A stretch of DNA of 64,000 nt from Bacteroidia bacterium. Its GTDB lineage: Bacteria > Bacteroidota > Bacteroidia > AKYH767-A > OLB10. The translations under genes and the position numbers were made by a program. The stretch covers positions 1 through 64,000 of the forward strand of contig JAEUTH010000025.1 in NCBI GenBank assembly GCA_016788165.1, in the 5' to 3' direction. Of the stretch, positions 37,001-40,465 are shown one piece after another (the stretch's first letter is position 1; each line of letters opens with the position of its first letter). The notes under the pieces are model-generated. The model was not told the origin of the DNA. It searched no databases and saw only the letters and a list, made by a program, of their open reading frames with translations.

Positions 37001-38889
37001 CATTTACTTACAGTTGGAGTAACGGAGCTACCACTGAAGATGTATTTGGTTTAACAGCCGGTACATATACAGTAACCGTTACGGATGGTGGTTGTACAGC
37101 TTCTGCTTCAATTACATTAACCGAGGCTACTGCAATTGCATTGTCAACCACTCAAGTAAATGTTACCTGCCAGGGTGCTGCTACAGGTTCTGCCAAAGCA
37201 ATTGTTACTGGCGGAACAGCTCCTTACACTTATAGCTGGAATACTTCACCGGTTCAAACAAATGCTTTGGCAACCGGTTTAGTGGCTGGTGTTTACACAG
37301 TAACTGTAGGAGATGCAAATGGTTGTACCCAAACAGCATCGGTAACAATTACCGAGCCTGCAAATGGATTAAGTATTACTGCAACCAGTATTAATCCAAA
37401 TTGTAACGGTAATTCGAATGGTTCAATAGATATTTCGGTTTCTGGAGGTTCGTTACCTTATTCATTCTTATGGAGTGATGGTGCAATTACTGAAGACAGA
37501 ACTAATTTACCTGCCGGTAGTCATACTGTAACAGTTACTGATGCCAATGGTTGTACTATCCAATTATGCGTAGTGTTAACTCAACCTACACAGATAGCTG
37601 TAACTACCAGTAAGTCTAATGTTTCATGCTCAGGAGGAAACACCGGTAGTGCTAATGCTTCGGCTGCAGGTGGTACCGCTCCATACACTTACTTATGGAA
37701 TACTGGCGCTACTACTGCAGCAATAAGCAGTTTATCAGCCGGAACCTATACAGTAACAGTTACAGATGCAAATGGTTGCACACGTATTTCGAACGTTGTT
37801 ATAAATGCTTCAACACCAATTACGTTAACCACCAGCACTACAAATGTTTCAGTATATGGCGGTAACAATGGTACTGCAACTGTAACTTCAGTTTCGGGCG
37901 GTGTGGCTCCTTATGCTTATACTTGGAATACAATACCCGCACAAACCAATGTTACTGCAACCGGTTTAGCCGCAGGTAATTATCAGGTAACTGTAATTGA
38001 CAATTTAGGTTGTATTAAAACAGCTTCAGTAACTATCACTCAACCAAACTTTATATGTAGCAGCGGTACTCCATTCCGTACCGAAACGCCATCGCGTTGG
38101 GGTGCAGCAACTGGTACAGCAGCAACATATTTAACCGCTAACTTTAGTGCAGCGTTCCCTGCTGGTTTAGTAGTTGGCGGTGGTTGTGTAGGTGGCAAAA
38201 CGCTTACTTTAACCAATGCAACTGCTGTACGTAACTATGAGGTTAATCAAGTTACTTCGGGTAGTGGTACACAATTGGGTGCTAATTTGGTTAATCCAAC
38301 CAGCTTGTCGTTCCCAAGTGCACTTGCTGCAAACTGTGTAGCTTTAACATTGAACGTTACTTTTGATGCATACGATCCAAACTTTGCACCAATACCAACA
38401 GTTCAATTAGGTAATATGATTTATACAGCAGCTCCATTTGCCGGATTAACTGTTAATCAGATTCTATCAGAAGCAAATAAGAAGTTAGGTGGTTGCTCAT
38501 CAGCATTTACAATTACGGCACTTAACATCGCACTTCAAAATATTGACAGTGCATACAAAGCAGGTGTTACAGGTCCAACAGCAGCAATGCTAACTTGTCC
38601 TGGCGCGCCACGCATTGCTAGTAATCTTGGTGTAACTACAACTTCTGTATTGGTTTATCCTAATCCTTCAGCAGGTGTTGTAAATGTGAAGTTAGAAACA
38701 GAGGTTGAAGGCACAGTTGTAATCAACATGCTTGACATTACCGGACGTGCTGTATGGAATACACAAGAGCCAATATTTACCGGTGAAAATGTGCGTACTT
38801 ATGACTTTAGTCAGTTAACTAAAGGCGTTTATATGATGCAGGTAATTAAAGACGGCAAGTCGGAAATTATACGTGTTGTATTGCGTTAA
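19042..38889 (+). CDS. Giant T9SS-secreted SprB-repeat adhesin (6,615 residues)
   Basis: A single uninterrupted frame of 19,848 bases. A long N-region precedes a hydrophobic signal segment (residues 21-36), with cleavage after ALA before Gln. Modules in order: beta-sandwich (40-276), beta-helix-like region with NN-turn repeats (about 287-806), an Ig-like domain (832-909), further copies of the sandwich (943-1150, 2843-3027, 3286-3488) mixed with Ig_7-like domains (WYDAxTGGxLLGxG...TTTIYVEExNGxC), a GEVED domain (about 1861-2012), an array of 34 SprB-like repeats (3734-6336), a unique region and a T9SS type A sorting domain from VYPNPSAG at 6538. SprB of Flavobacterium johnsoniae is the cell-surface gliding adhesin with related repeats. 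Adhesion or gliding is inferred from this architecture; no gld/spr/por genes lie in the window. The protein is exported by Sec, then across the outer membrane by T9SS, with loss of the terminal domain. Confidence 0.95.
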   Translation: MTNIFTQTKTSWLNTSQRFLKSFVMLLLLIGANTALAQINYVRTTFTSAYTPITVGGGATQINVGTGLGDFSTTGGVASGTEGSAHILWPFNFTYNGVSFTTASDFLGISTNGYVYPVTAAVGGTNAGKLISNVNTNLFTTTSPHATIAPYFDDLSIGTAINGNTGTVLYQVTGSAGSQVLTIQYTNVPAFSSGSVKALNFQVKFYETTNEIEFHYGPVINGTVAGAYNTSETASIGIESATGGNTNYIDAITGSKTANTSLITSNKFSQIRNTRFTPGTPVALAAGTYTVGVGQMYTSLSEAFADLNHRGIAGAVTLDLMDAVYDTTVAGGLNIFPLVTSNIAGTSVANTITVSRTGLPADLRYRGTDAGNLGNQASVSIIGTTFEPILAVIGTDFMSVNNVNFTYNGVQGTGVSYQTTTGKVDCAIGLINSSATDGATNNTFSNFVCTNDRTNPASTQAIRHFTQTTPTSAAGANSNNTYRDFTIKNGTSGIIISGNATFPDINNRVITSACTSYNTIGDPAVANDLSNPSTATSPFGITMSNQSGFTLRNNIISNLTNTSTGSTIVDGINVTLFQGICEINNNIIKNLRQNLGSGTSVVSGIKITNATTGTHEIRVYNNAISNLTTAYNGAASVTRMIRGMSGLSTTNNAAKYSIYNNSISIDGSGASTASNNCFDVAGTTGPNYDVRNNIFANYTIAQAGVARHACYVTNSNTLLGGTGSTINQNNMYVANDAGVTGFPVYNSSTNTGTNPIATVNTNYSTQVTAPNISGDPGFFNIYANLHATNLALLSGAGSLVPAYLSVDLDCNTRIIPNDIGAYLLGACPSGIPTASVSPAGPTCTLEQLTATTSAVTPQYQWMLNGVDIFGATSSTYTPGVAGNGTYTCRVNNLGENCFVVSNAVTVNLSPTISVTPTSAAVCDGETVNINTTVTNNPPLNYTVASIPFAGGFTGTLTNGASLPGGPGLTVGAIADEGNYNVPQNSTGTPTNLPWNFNFYGRNYNQFTIHSNGQLVMNANQTSANSVFSPPTIPSLNAPNNWLGFWADLNVTASDQIRWDVIGTSPARKFVVRFTNVNFFSATPFVTVQYELNETSHDIDVYLTSVNGVTNTKAIGIEDTVVAGVVSGLAAPGRNSGTWIATNEGWRFSQLPPPSYNYAWSPATGLSSTSVSNPVSTPVIGTTVYTVTVTNTSTGCTTTGTTSITNNGVADPAPTVGGPYSFCGSQASVSVTATGNSTINWYSALTGGTLLGTGSPFIFGPVNATTTIYAESFNGLCGSDRTPLTVTITALPTINPTATPVNICLGSTSQLAANSFINGSVTALPTIGNNGVSANIFNVDNLNGTSPITLHFFAMEITAGTLAEIWYKPGAYTCGVTPSNVGYTLAGGVQVPITPLGIGVLTPIPLDANITIPVGQTYAIVVACNGSNRYFNGTAECAPWFSDANIRVNQGRGGSAFGGAFAGLANSPRNFVGSITYDFGDPNLTFNWAPGGTLNSSTITNPIATPTASTVYTVTATNLAGCTSTGTAAVNVTNPPAAPGFTVNSVPCGNGVASLTANGTGGTYKWYALPSGGTVLFTGATFTPTISSDTTFYVSETTTAAPFCEGARTAVFVDIVDPDTINATVDIPLICDQTPGSTLVTLNVTNVSSPQNNQYVYTWSAPGSGGLNATTGNTVTANPTATTIYTVTANQIGAFTVNINGVSANGNTSQDEITWTLKDASNVTILSGGPYAGSNNNVTSLPVVSNNGPFTFQINAGNVLNDTNYAAFTVFCEGNAVASGCVKGSLNVNETACTNISTFSVANINGCLASCNRIATVTVGLGKTPIVNSVSATANPICSGDATIVSVNAVQGGGSGSPAPEFGTYCNPVTYTSPGQSGDFIANVQFNTLNYPSGDEVADYVYVTPVGSATTVVSKGSTYNMTITPTTGFSQATAVFVDWNNNGSFADGGEMVFTGASGTVPVTLPVTVPSGAATAYVRMRVTCVFSGTPGTNYACAPNSFGFGEVEDYTIEITGASSVGLTYAWTPAASLNNSTAASVTATPTTTTTYTVTVSDQAGCTATTTVLIDVVQTPPTPTAIGDTVCGPDTVNLSAALFDPLNTMIWTDTIGGPILHTGTNFSPYASTSGTYYVRELAGASSLNVGFNGVGAPVGFFPDVASFQNFTVLNSEGITINTVQISTNLGSGSYPLVVALVNPLGQIVSVADTVYVTGGSTALQTVTLNLFVPAGSWRLQPIANPNLAVHSIAAHPYTIANQVSITSFGNASNPAFAANFYGLFYNWSVSTACYSLPTIVNYIVNDPPGMSIASTNGSAFCDSISTVLSIIDSTNVFDTFEWSPATGLSATTGSSVSVSSLTNVSYTVIARDTNSGCNNVQTIDLIVNPAPTVILSFTDTTVCTTQPTIAFNATAAKSSVAQIGTRINPNFVNGQIYGGNTTQYAQMIFTPAELNAAGIVGPTNITSLAFHVMGKLTTTTYTVSINLRADGTVPANFASATHLTPIGAANFTSSTITSALGWNTYNFTTPFAWDGVSNVLVSTCFTHNIPGFFDVVSTSNAGAVRLNALNASACGAITGGLAAINPNDRPNVRFTGGNVTYSWSPALGLSGSTIEDPTVDVTQLPVNATTTYILTVTDPVSGCTANDTVNVEVLPVPLAPLAADTNRCGFGQVVLNATAQGGYTLNWYDAPTGGNLLGSGSPFIYELGATTTIYVEEFNGGCAGPRTAVNITIFPAPAVNTSSVNAPICDGAGPATLTASSVNDPNYMYEWSPALGLSATTGAVVSASPVVNTTYTVLGIDTVTGCQDTATVFVGVGNSIIINSVTAVQDTICVGGTTSLLVTTPPTGAYTVQSIPFAPVVPISTSLSGVGPVGDEGTLLGAPIGFNFDYFGTIYNSVTVHTNGYIVFAPPAYVFGSFSPTTIPNAANTNSWAGFWADLNAVTGNITFGTTGVAPFRKFVINYNNVNYFSATPFVSHQIVLNETFNTIDVHMQHAQTTNTQAIGMENQTGTIGTAAPGRNAGIWSTDNESWSFAPPATVNYAWSPATGLSSTSVANPIANPTTTTTYTVVITATESGCTSTGSVTIEVLSIPTDPIVMGLDTNCGPALLTFTADPGNLVDTVKWYDAATGGTLLGVGDNLSILVSSTITIYAERTNGTCLNPGGRTAHTIVINPAPAVAIDGAATICENSSTPLSVSAATVGNYNNYIWLPATGLNTTVGPNVIASPIVTTTYTVYASSPTSGDSTCGNAATVTVTVNPAPIITSVSISPTPVCEGDSVQLTVVTPSSGPSNYTVTSIPFAPVLPSGPTTELSNGGVAIQALATGSLDDGTWNVSLPVGFAFDYYGVPQTTLDVSTNGFIGFGGLSGLNGCCTGQLMPNASTPNNVVAMAWEDWNHTAGIMDVFTVGTTPFRKFVIRAQGVPRFGGASGPTTAMIVLNETLNTIEIHNTSVVCVATDFTTQGIENGSGTLATTVTGRNSTGGWSATNDAWRFAPPTSVTYSWAPNAGMINSNTANPQALATANTTYTVTVTNIATGCTSTATVASNVTALPKPYLNAGDTIFCSNVPQFTVTVGDSGAYAGGWPVGTLFDWGVNGGVLTDSFITIFASANVNVIVTLPPSMGGCTAGSDTSTFDLGTILTPVLTFQSDSVICYGDSTGRLIGRIDSVFSGTPNYRWQWFTSPGNVLLRDVTNSELVDTLDNIPAGSYYLLLTDHQGVPVPPYCQPDIIIESVGEPVGPLLVLEELAGHIDVQCYGYATGAIDLTVMDGTAPYTYDWSTGETTEDITGLVAGIYTCTVTDVRGCTYEFVTEIFENPQVTVGTDQTNVSCNGGFDGTATVYVNGGVGGYTYLWDNGSTDQTAFDLTAGVHTVIITDNSGTPGCDTIISFLITEPTLLDATSNVINLNCHGASNGVATAFPTGGNPPYNYSWNSIPVQTTQTATGLAAGTYTCSITDSTGCMKDLIIQITQPDSLVVGTTIDDPSCNGSNDGSVTATVTGGTPGYAYLWSNGETTETASNLTAGTYVLTVTDANGCQVISNIVVNEPLPITTTVTCLTDVTCNGLSNGTACILATGGTPGYSYLWNTVPAQTTATATGLAAGSYTLIITDAAGCTATVTVTINEPAAISANAEVTNPLCNGGMGSIELIPTGGTAPYSVIWSNGSTNLINGGLLAGTYTATITDANGCVLTETYTITDPAAIVVSGTVTNVSCNGGVNGAIILNVTGGSGSYLYQWSNGETTANITGLLAGSYTVTVTDLTSCSVTQTFVVAEPAALSCVCNANVVNVSCFGAADGSITAQPMGGTAPYSYSWIRISPTVSGVLATTQTISGLTAGTYEVTITDANGCTKVGTAVVTEPNQLFAFGTVSGGNCGGSSNGSIAMTVFGGIPPYSYVWNTIPAQTTAIATGLGAGSYTCVVTDANGCTVAVTNTISTPAPIVLTTTKTNARCNGASNGTATVNATGGVSPYNYMWSNGKTTSNILGLPAGTYTVTVTDANGCTAIATVAISHPSKVAALYVSTNPTCYGASNGAINLTVTGGTPPYTYTWSNGSTNEDQAGLTAGIYSVVIKDNKGCVLTAMVTLVQPNAIVVSTSINNVKCNGANTGKATANVTGGTAPYTYLWSTGGTTVTIKNLAAGTYTVTVTDSKGCTGVGTATINQPAALVCNTTVINNVSCFGGTNGKVQVSVSGGKAPYTYLWNTNPIATTAIVNNVAAGTYTVTVKDKNNCTTVCMVTVTQPASAMSLTMSGSVVACNGGNTGTASVVASGGTAPYTYLWNTIVAQTTSSIAGLTAGTYMVTVTDANGCTQTGNAVVTENTALTITATTSDLVCGITNTGQVNAVANGGLAPYTYVLGPLNLTQASGLFTGLAQGTYDVTVTDAAGCTAVITGLVVNQPAPLSMGATSGTNVTCFGGNNGTATAGVVTGGTMPYSYSWNTVPPQATATATGLVAGTYIVTVTDAGGCTTSGNVTITEPATAMVLSIVNQTNPSCSGGATGTAEVDATGGTGPYTYLWSDGQTTAAVTGLMAGTYQVTATDANGCQAMATIIISQPNQFVVTATFTDVLCNGNSDGTITASVSGGNAPFSYDIGIANNNTGLFTGLAAGNYIVTVTDNGGCTATTSVTISEPSALIANSTSTNVACAGGSNGNAAVFVVGGVMPYAYAWSNGNTTQNVSALSAGTYTATVTDANGCTITSEVIITEPAAIALSTTQVDVVCNGGNTGSATVNATGGSAPYFYMWSNGQMTQTATGLSAGVYTVTVADYNGCTQSIAVTINSSTSIVVNPTAGTITCFGGTTTVSVAPTGGTAPYSYTWSHDGGNTTNTAIVGAGVYYVTITDSLGCQVTYCFIVTEPAQLMCAISSTNVLCNDIANGTATVSTVGGTPGYTYLWSNGSTDAALTGLAAGSYTVTVTDANGCTSVCSVTIAEPAVLTLGTSTSNTSCGTDNGTATAVVGGGTMPYSYIWSTGETTASIANLAAGSYTVVVMDANGCGPLTATVVIGNNAPVSCTTTTINPTCSGYANGSASVVAAGGNGSYTYMWNTAPIQTTITATGLAAGTYEVVVTDLSGCTSVCTVELTEPDPLVLTSTQNNNACNGGVSGIATVTPYGGTPYTVGEPYTYLWTNGVTTATATGLASGTYYVTVTDSVGCSAVICIIMQQPVVMSCNTSTTPTVCGQAIGSATVNVFGGQAPFTYMWNTAPMQTNAIATLLSAGTYTVVVTDANGCTTSCTATVVQPGSVSYTLAVVNAACSGGMGTITASGLNGGTPPYNYMWSNGATTVSINDVAGTYTLTVTDANGCSVTQTATITEPALLVAGSTQVDVTCNGNSNGSACATVTGGTQPYTYSWNTGASSVCVNGLVAGSYTVTVTDANGCTSSTVITIAQPAVLDSSSTSATVASCGLSNGTGTVNITGGTAPYTYAWNTVPVQTTQTATGLMGGNNFVTVTDANGCSVTICVAVPASNGIGLSLNSPVYAGGVNIRCNGGADGSVNLTTSGAGPFTYSWSNGATTEDVFGLTAGTYTVTVTDGGCTASASITLTEATAIALSTTQVNVTCQGAATGSAKAIVTGGTAPYTYSWNTSPVQTNALATGLVAGVYTVTVGDANGCTQTASVTITEPANGLSITATSINPNCNGNSNGSIDISVSGGSLPYSFLWSDGAITEDRTNLPAGSHTVTVTDANGCTIQLCVVLTQPTQIAVTTSKSNVSCSGGNTGSANASAAGGTAPYTYLWNTGATTAAISSLSAGTYTVTVTDANGCTRISNVVINASTPITLTTSTTNVSVYGGNNGTATVTSVSGGVAPYAYTWNTIPAQTNVTATGLAAGNYQVTVIDNLGCIKTASVTITQPNFICSSGTPFRTETPSRWGAATGTAATYLTANFSAAFPAGLVVGGGCVGGKTLTLTNATAVRNYEVNQVTSGSGTQLGANLVNPTSLSFPSALAANCVALTLNVTFDAYDPNFAPIPTVQLGNMIYTAAPFAGLTVNQILSEANKKLGGCSSAFTITALNIALQNIDSAYKAGVTGPTAAMLTCPGAPRIASNLGVTTTSVLVYPNPSAGVVNVKLETEVEGTVVINMLDITGRAVWNTQEPIFTGENVRTYDFSQLTKGVYMMQVIKDGKSEIIRVVLR
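19160..19870 (+). other. N-terminal beta-sandwich module of the giant adhesin
   Basis: Residues 40-276: strands with HILWPFNFTYNG, ISTNGYVYPV, IAPYFDDL, ALNFQVKFYETTNEIEFHYG and ASIGIES. The order (FNF-Y-G, TNG, W/F-DDL, QVxxxETxNxIExxxG, xxIGIE) is the same as in the three later modules at 21868, 27568 and 28897, so this is a divergent first copy. Confidence 0.6.
19900..21460 (+). other. Right-handed beta-helix-like region of the giant adhesin
   Basis: Residues 287-806 contain many short strand-turn units rich in Asn, such as LRNNIISNLTN, CEINNNIIKNLRQ, VYNNAISNLTT, IYNNSISIDGSG and VRNNIFANYT. This is the pattern of parallel beta-helix (pectate-lyase-like) stacks. It may bind carbohydrate or act as a rod; no catalytic residues were identified. 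Confidence 0.6.
21868..22490 (+). other. Duplicated beta-sandwich module, copy B
   Basis: Residues 943-1150. It opens VASIPFAGG and continues WNFNFYGRNYNQFTIHSNG, LGFWADLN, RKFVVRFTNVNFFSATPFV, LNETSHDIDVYLTS, KAIGIEDT, PGRNSGTW. Copies C and D share all of these landmarks in the same order. Confidence 0.75.
24622..25080 (+). other. GEVED domain in the giant adhesin
   Basis: Residues about 1861-2012. Landmarks are EFGTYCNP, the VFVDWNNNGSFADGGEMVF strand-turn, VPSGAATAYVRMRV and the closing FGEVEDYTIEI that names the domain. GEVED domains are frequent in T9SS cargo; their function is unknown. Confidence 0.85.
27568..28120 (+). other. Duplicated beta-sandwich module, copy C
   Basis: Residues 2843-3027, starting VQSIPFAPV. 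It shares FNFDYFGTIYNSVTVHTNG, AGFWADLN, FRKFVINYNNVNYFSATPFV, LNETFNTIDVHM and QAIGMEN with copies B and D. It is the closest of the set to copy B. Confidence 0.75.
28897..29503 (+). other. Duplicated beta-sandwich module, copy D
   Basis: Residues 3286-3488, starting VTSIPFAPVLP. It shares FAFDYYGVPQTTLDVSTNG, FRKFVIRAQGV, LNETLNTIEIHN and QGIENGSG with the other copies. It carries an extra GGLSGLNGCC loop after the TNG strand. Confidence 0.75.
30241..38049 (+). repeat. Array of 34 SprB-like protein repeats
   Basis: By eye I count 34 units between residues 3734 and 6336, averaging 76-77 residues (about 230 bases). Each unit follows the pattern: x-V-x-C-[NFY]-G-G-x-x-[DN]-G-x-A-x-V-x-x-x-G-G-x-x-P-Y-x-Y-x-W-[SN]-x-G-x-T-[TQ]-x-x-x-x-x-x-L-x-A-G-x-Y-x-V-x-V-T-D-x-x-G-C-x-x-x-x-x-x-x-I-x-[EQ]-P. 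Two cysteines per unit are almost invariant. A divergent unit (ICYGDSTG...) lies just before the array. The repeats are not identical at DNA level, which argues for an old expansion rather than recent slippage. Confidence 0.9.
38645..38886 (+). other. T9SS type A C-terminal sorting domain of the giant adhesin
   Basis: The last ~80 residues start near residue 6535 with VYPNPSAGVVNV (6538 onward), pass through VVINMLDITGRAVW and NVRTYDFSQLTKGVYMMQV and end IIRVVLR. These are the standard conserved boxes of T9SS type A domains, which direct outer-membrane translocation and are removed by PorU-type sortase. Confidence 0.95.
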
Positions 38890-38907
38890 AAGGTATAGAT
38901 TCCTATT

Positions 38908-38950
38908 ACACAAAGCCTCGGTCAATTACTTGATCGGGGCTTTGTGTTTT
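38908..38950 (+). terminator. Long-stem intrinsic terminator of the adhesin gene
   Basis: An 18-base-pair stem (38908-38925 with 38930-38947, two G-T wobbles) around the four-base loop TTAC, followed by a short T-run. It lies 18 bases after the adhesin stop. Confidence 0.85.
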
Positions 38951-39001
38951 AAATTATATTTTCGACCAAAAGATTTACAATGCTATTAATGCAACAGCGC
39001 G

Positions 39002-40426
39002 ATGAAATATCTTAGAATTGAACAACTAAGAATCGAATATCAGAGCGGTTTTAATTCGCCCATATTCAATTTAAAAATTGAAAAGGGCCAATGGCTATTG
39101 CTTAGTGGAAGCTCAGGAAGTGGCAAAACCACATTGGCAAAAGCAATAATGCATTTGTTGCCGCCTGATGCGCAAGTAACAGGTTCAATTTTTCTTGATA
39201 ATATAGATTTATTGCTTCCCACTCAAATTGACAATGTTTTGAAGCGTGGCATTATTAGATACATGCCACAAAACACAGGCTTGTTTTTTAACCCATATAA
39301 GAATGCCTTTACGCAATTGTTTGATGCTGTAAACATTTACAACAAAACCCATGCATTACATAAAACCAGAGAAATTTTAGAGGTAGTGCAATTGCCGTTT
39401 TTAATAGAGAAAAAAAAACATGCATTTCAGCTTTCGGGTGGCGAGCAGCAAAGATTACTCCTTGCGCTCTCGCTGGCATCTGCACCTGAGCTTTTGATAA
39501 TTGATGAACCAACTGCATCTGTTGATCGAAAACTTAAAACACAATTGATTGAATTAATTAAAAGCTTGCAACAACAATTAGGCATTACTATACTTAGTAT
39601 TTCTCATGAGGAGGATTTATATAAGCCACTGGTAAACCGGCATTATAAAATTGAAGATGGTTGTATTATACCCTATCAACAAACTATAACAAAACCGGTT
39701 TTAAAATTAAATAACAAAGATGCAAAGCGTGAAATAGTATTATCATGCACAAATATCAATTACAGTTTTAAAGCGCCCACAAAACAGTTTTTGCTTTTAA
39801 ATGATGTTAGTTTACAATTATTCAGTAATAGTATAACAGGTCTGAGTGGGGCATCGGGGGCGGGAAAAAGCACATTGGCAAAAATTTTAAATAAGACATT
39901 AGAACCCGATTCGGGGCGTATTTTTTTATGTAATAATGAGATTAACGGGAATAATAAATCGGCTCAAAAAAAATTTCAAAAACAAGTACAGTTGCTGATG
40001 CAAGATGCCTTGGCATCGCTCAACCCTAAGCATACATTAGAACAAATTTTATTAGCACCACTGCTGTATCATAAAATATATTTTGGTAAAGAGGAAGCAC
40101 GCTCACAAATTTCAAAGTGGTTACATTTATTGCATCTGTCAGATACGGTTTTACAAAATTACCCGCATCAGCTTAGTATGGGTCAATTACAGCGTATGTT
40201 GTTTGTTCGGAATTTTACATTGAAGCCACTAATAACAATAGTAGATGAATGTTTTACGGCATTGGACGAAGCCAACAAGCAATTAATAATTAATGCAATG
40301 AAATTGTACATCATGCAAAATGGAGCAAGCTGTTTACTAATTTCACACGATTATAATTTACTGCAACAAGTTTGTAACTACAGATATGATATAGCCGATG
40401 GCGTACTGCAACCGGTTGGCACCTAA
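39002..40426 (+). CDS. ABC transporter ATPase with two fused nucleotide-binding domains (peptide/nickel type)
   Basis: A 474-residue soluble protein with two complete ABC ATPase domains in tandem. Domain 1 has Walker A GSSGSGKTT (about residues 36-44), LSGGEQQR and Walker B LLIIDEPTASVD. Domain 2 has GASGAGKST (about residue 282), LSMGQLQR and Walker B ITIVDECFTALDE, in which Cys replaces the usual Pro after DE. The FNP-type segments (LFFNPYKN, ASLNPKHT) after each Q-loop are typical of the oligopeptide/dipeptide/nickel importer ATPases (DppD-DppF), here fused into one chain as in YejF-like proteins. No permease or binding protein is adjacent, so the transport substrate is unknown. Its start lies 112 bases after the adhesin terminator. 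Confidence 0.88.
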   Translation: MKYLRIEQLRIEYQSGFNSPIFNLKIEKGQWLLLSGSSGSGKTTLAKAIMHLLPPDAQVTGSIFLDNIDLLLPTQIDNVLKRGIIRYMPQNTGLFFNPYKNAFTQLFDAVNIYNKTHALHKTREILEVVQLPFLIEKKKHAFQLSGGEQQRLLLALSLASAPELLIIDEPTASVDRKLKTQLIELIKSLQQQLGITILSISHEEDLYKPLVNRHYKIEDGCIIPYQQTITKPVLKLNNKDAKREIVLSCTNINYSFKAPTKQFLLLNDVSLQLFSNSITGLSGASGAGKSTLAKILNKTLEPDSGRIFLCNNEINGNNKSAQKKFQKQVQLLMQDALASLNPKHTLEQILLAPLLYHKIYFGKEEARSQISKWLHLLHLSDTVLQNYPHQLSMGQLQRMLFVRNFTLKPLITIVDECFTALDEANKQLIINAMKLYIMQNGASCLLISHDYNLLQQVCNYRYDIADGVLQPVGT

Positions 40427-40465
40427 TTTAACTTTTTGAATAAACAAAAAACAATTTTTAAAAAT

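Noticed and set aside
30241-38049. Regular ~230-base periodicity resembling a CRISPR or DNA satellite
   Set aside because: The periodicity is at protein level; units are too divergent at DNA level and one continuous coding frame explains them.
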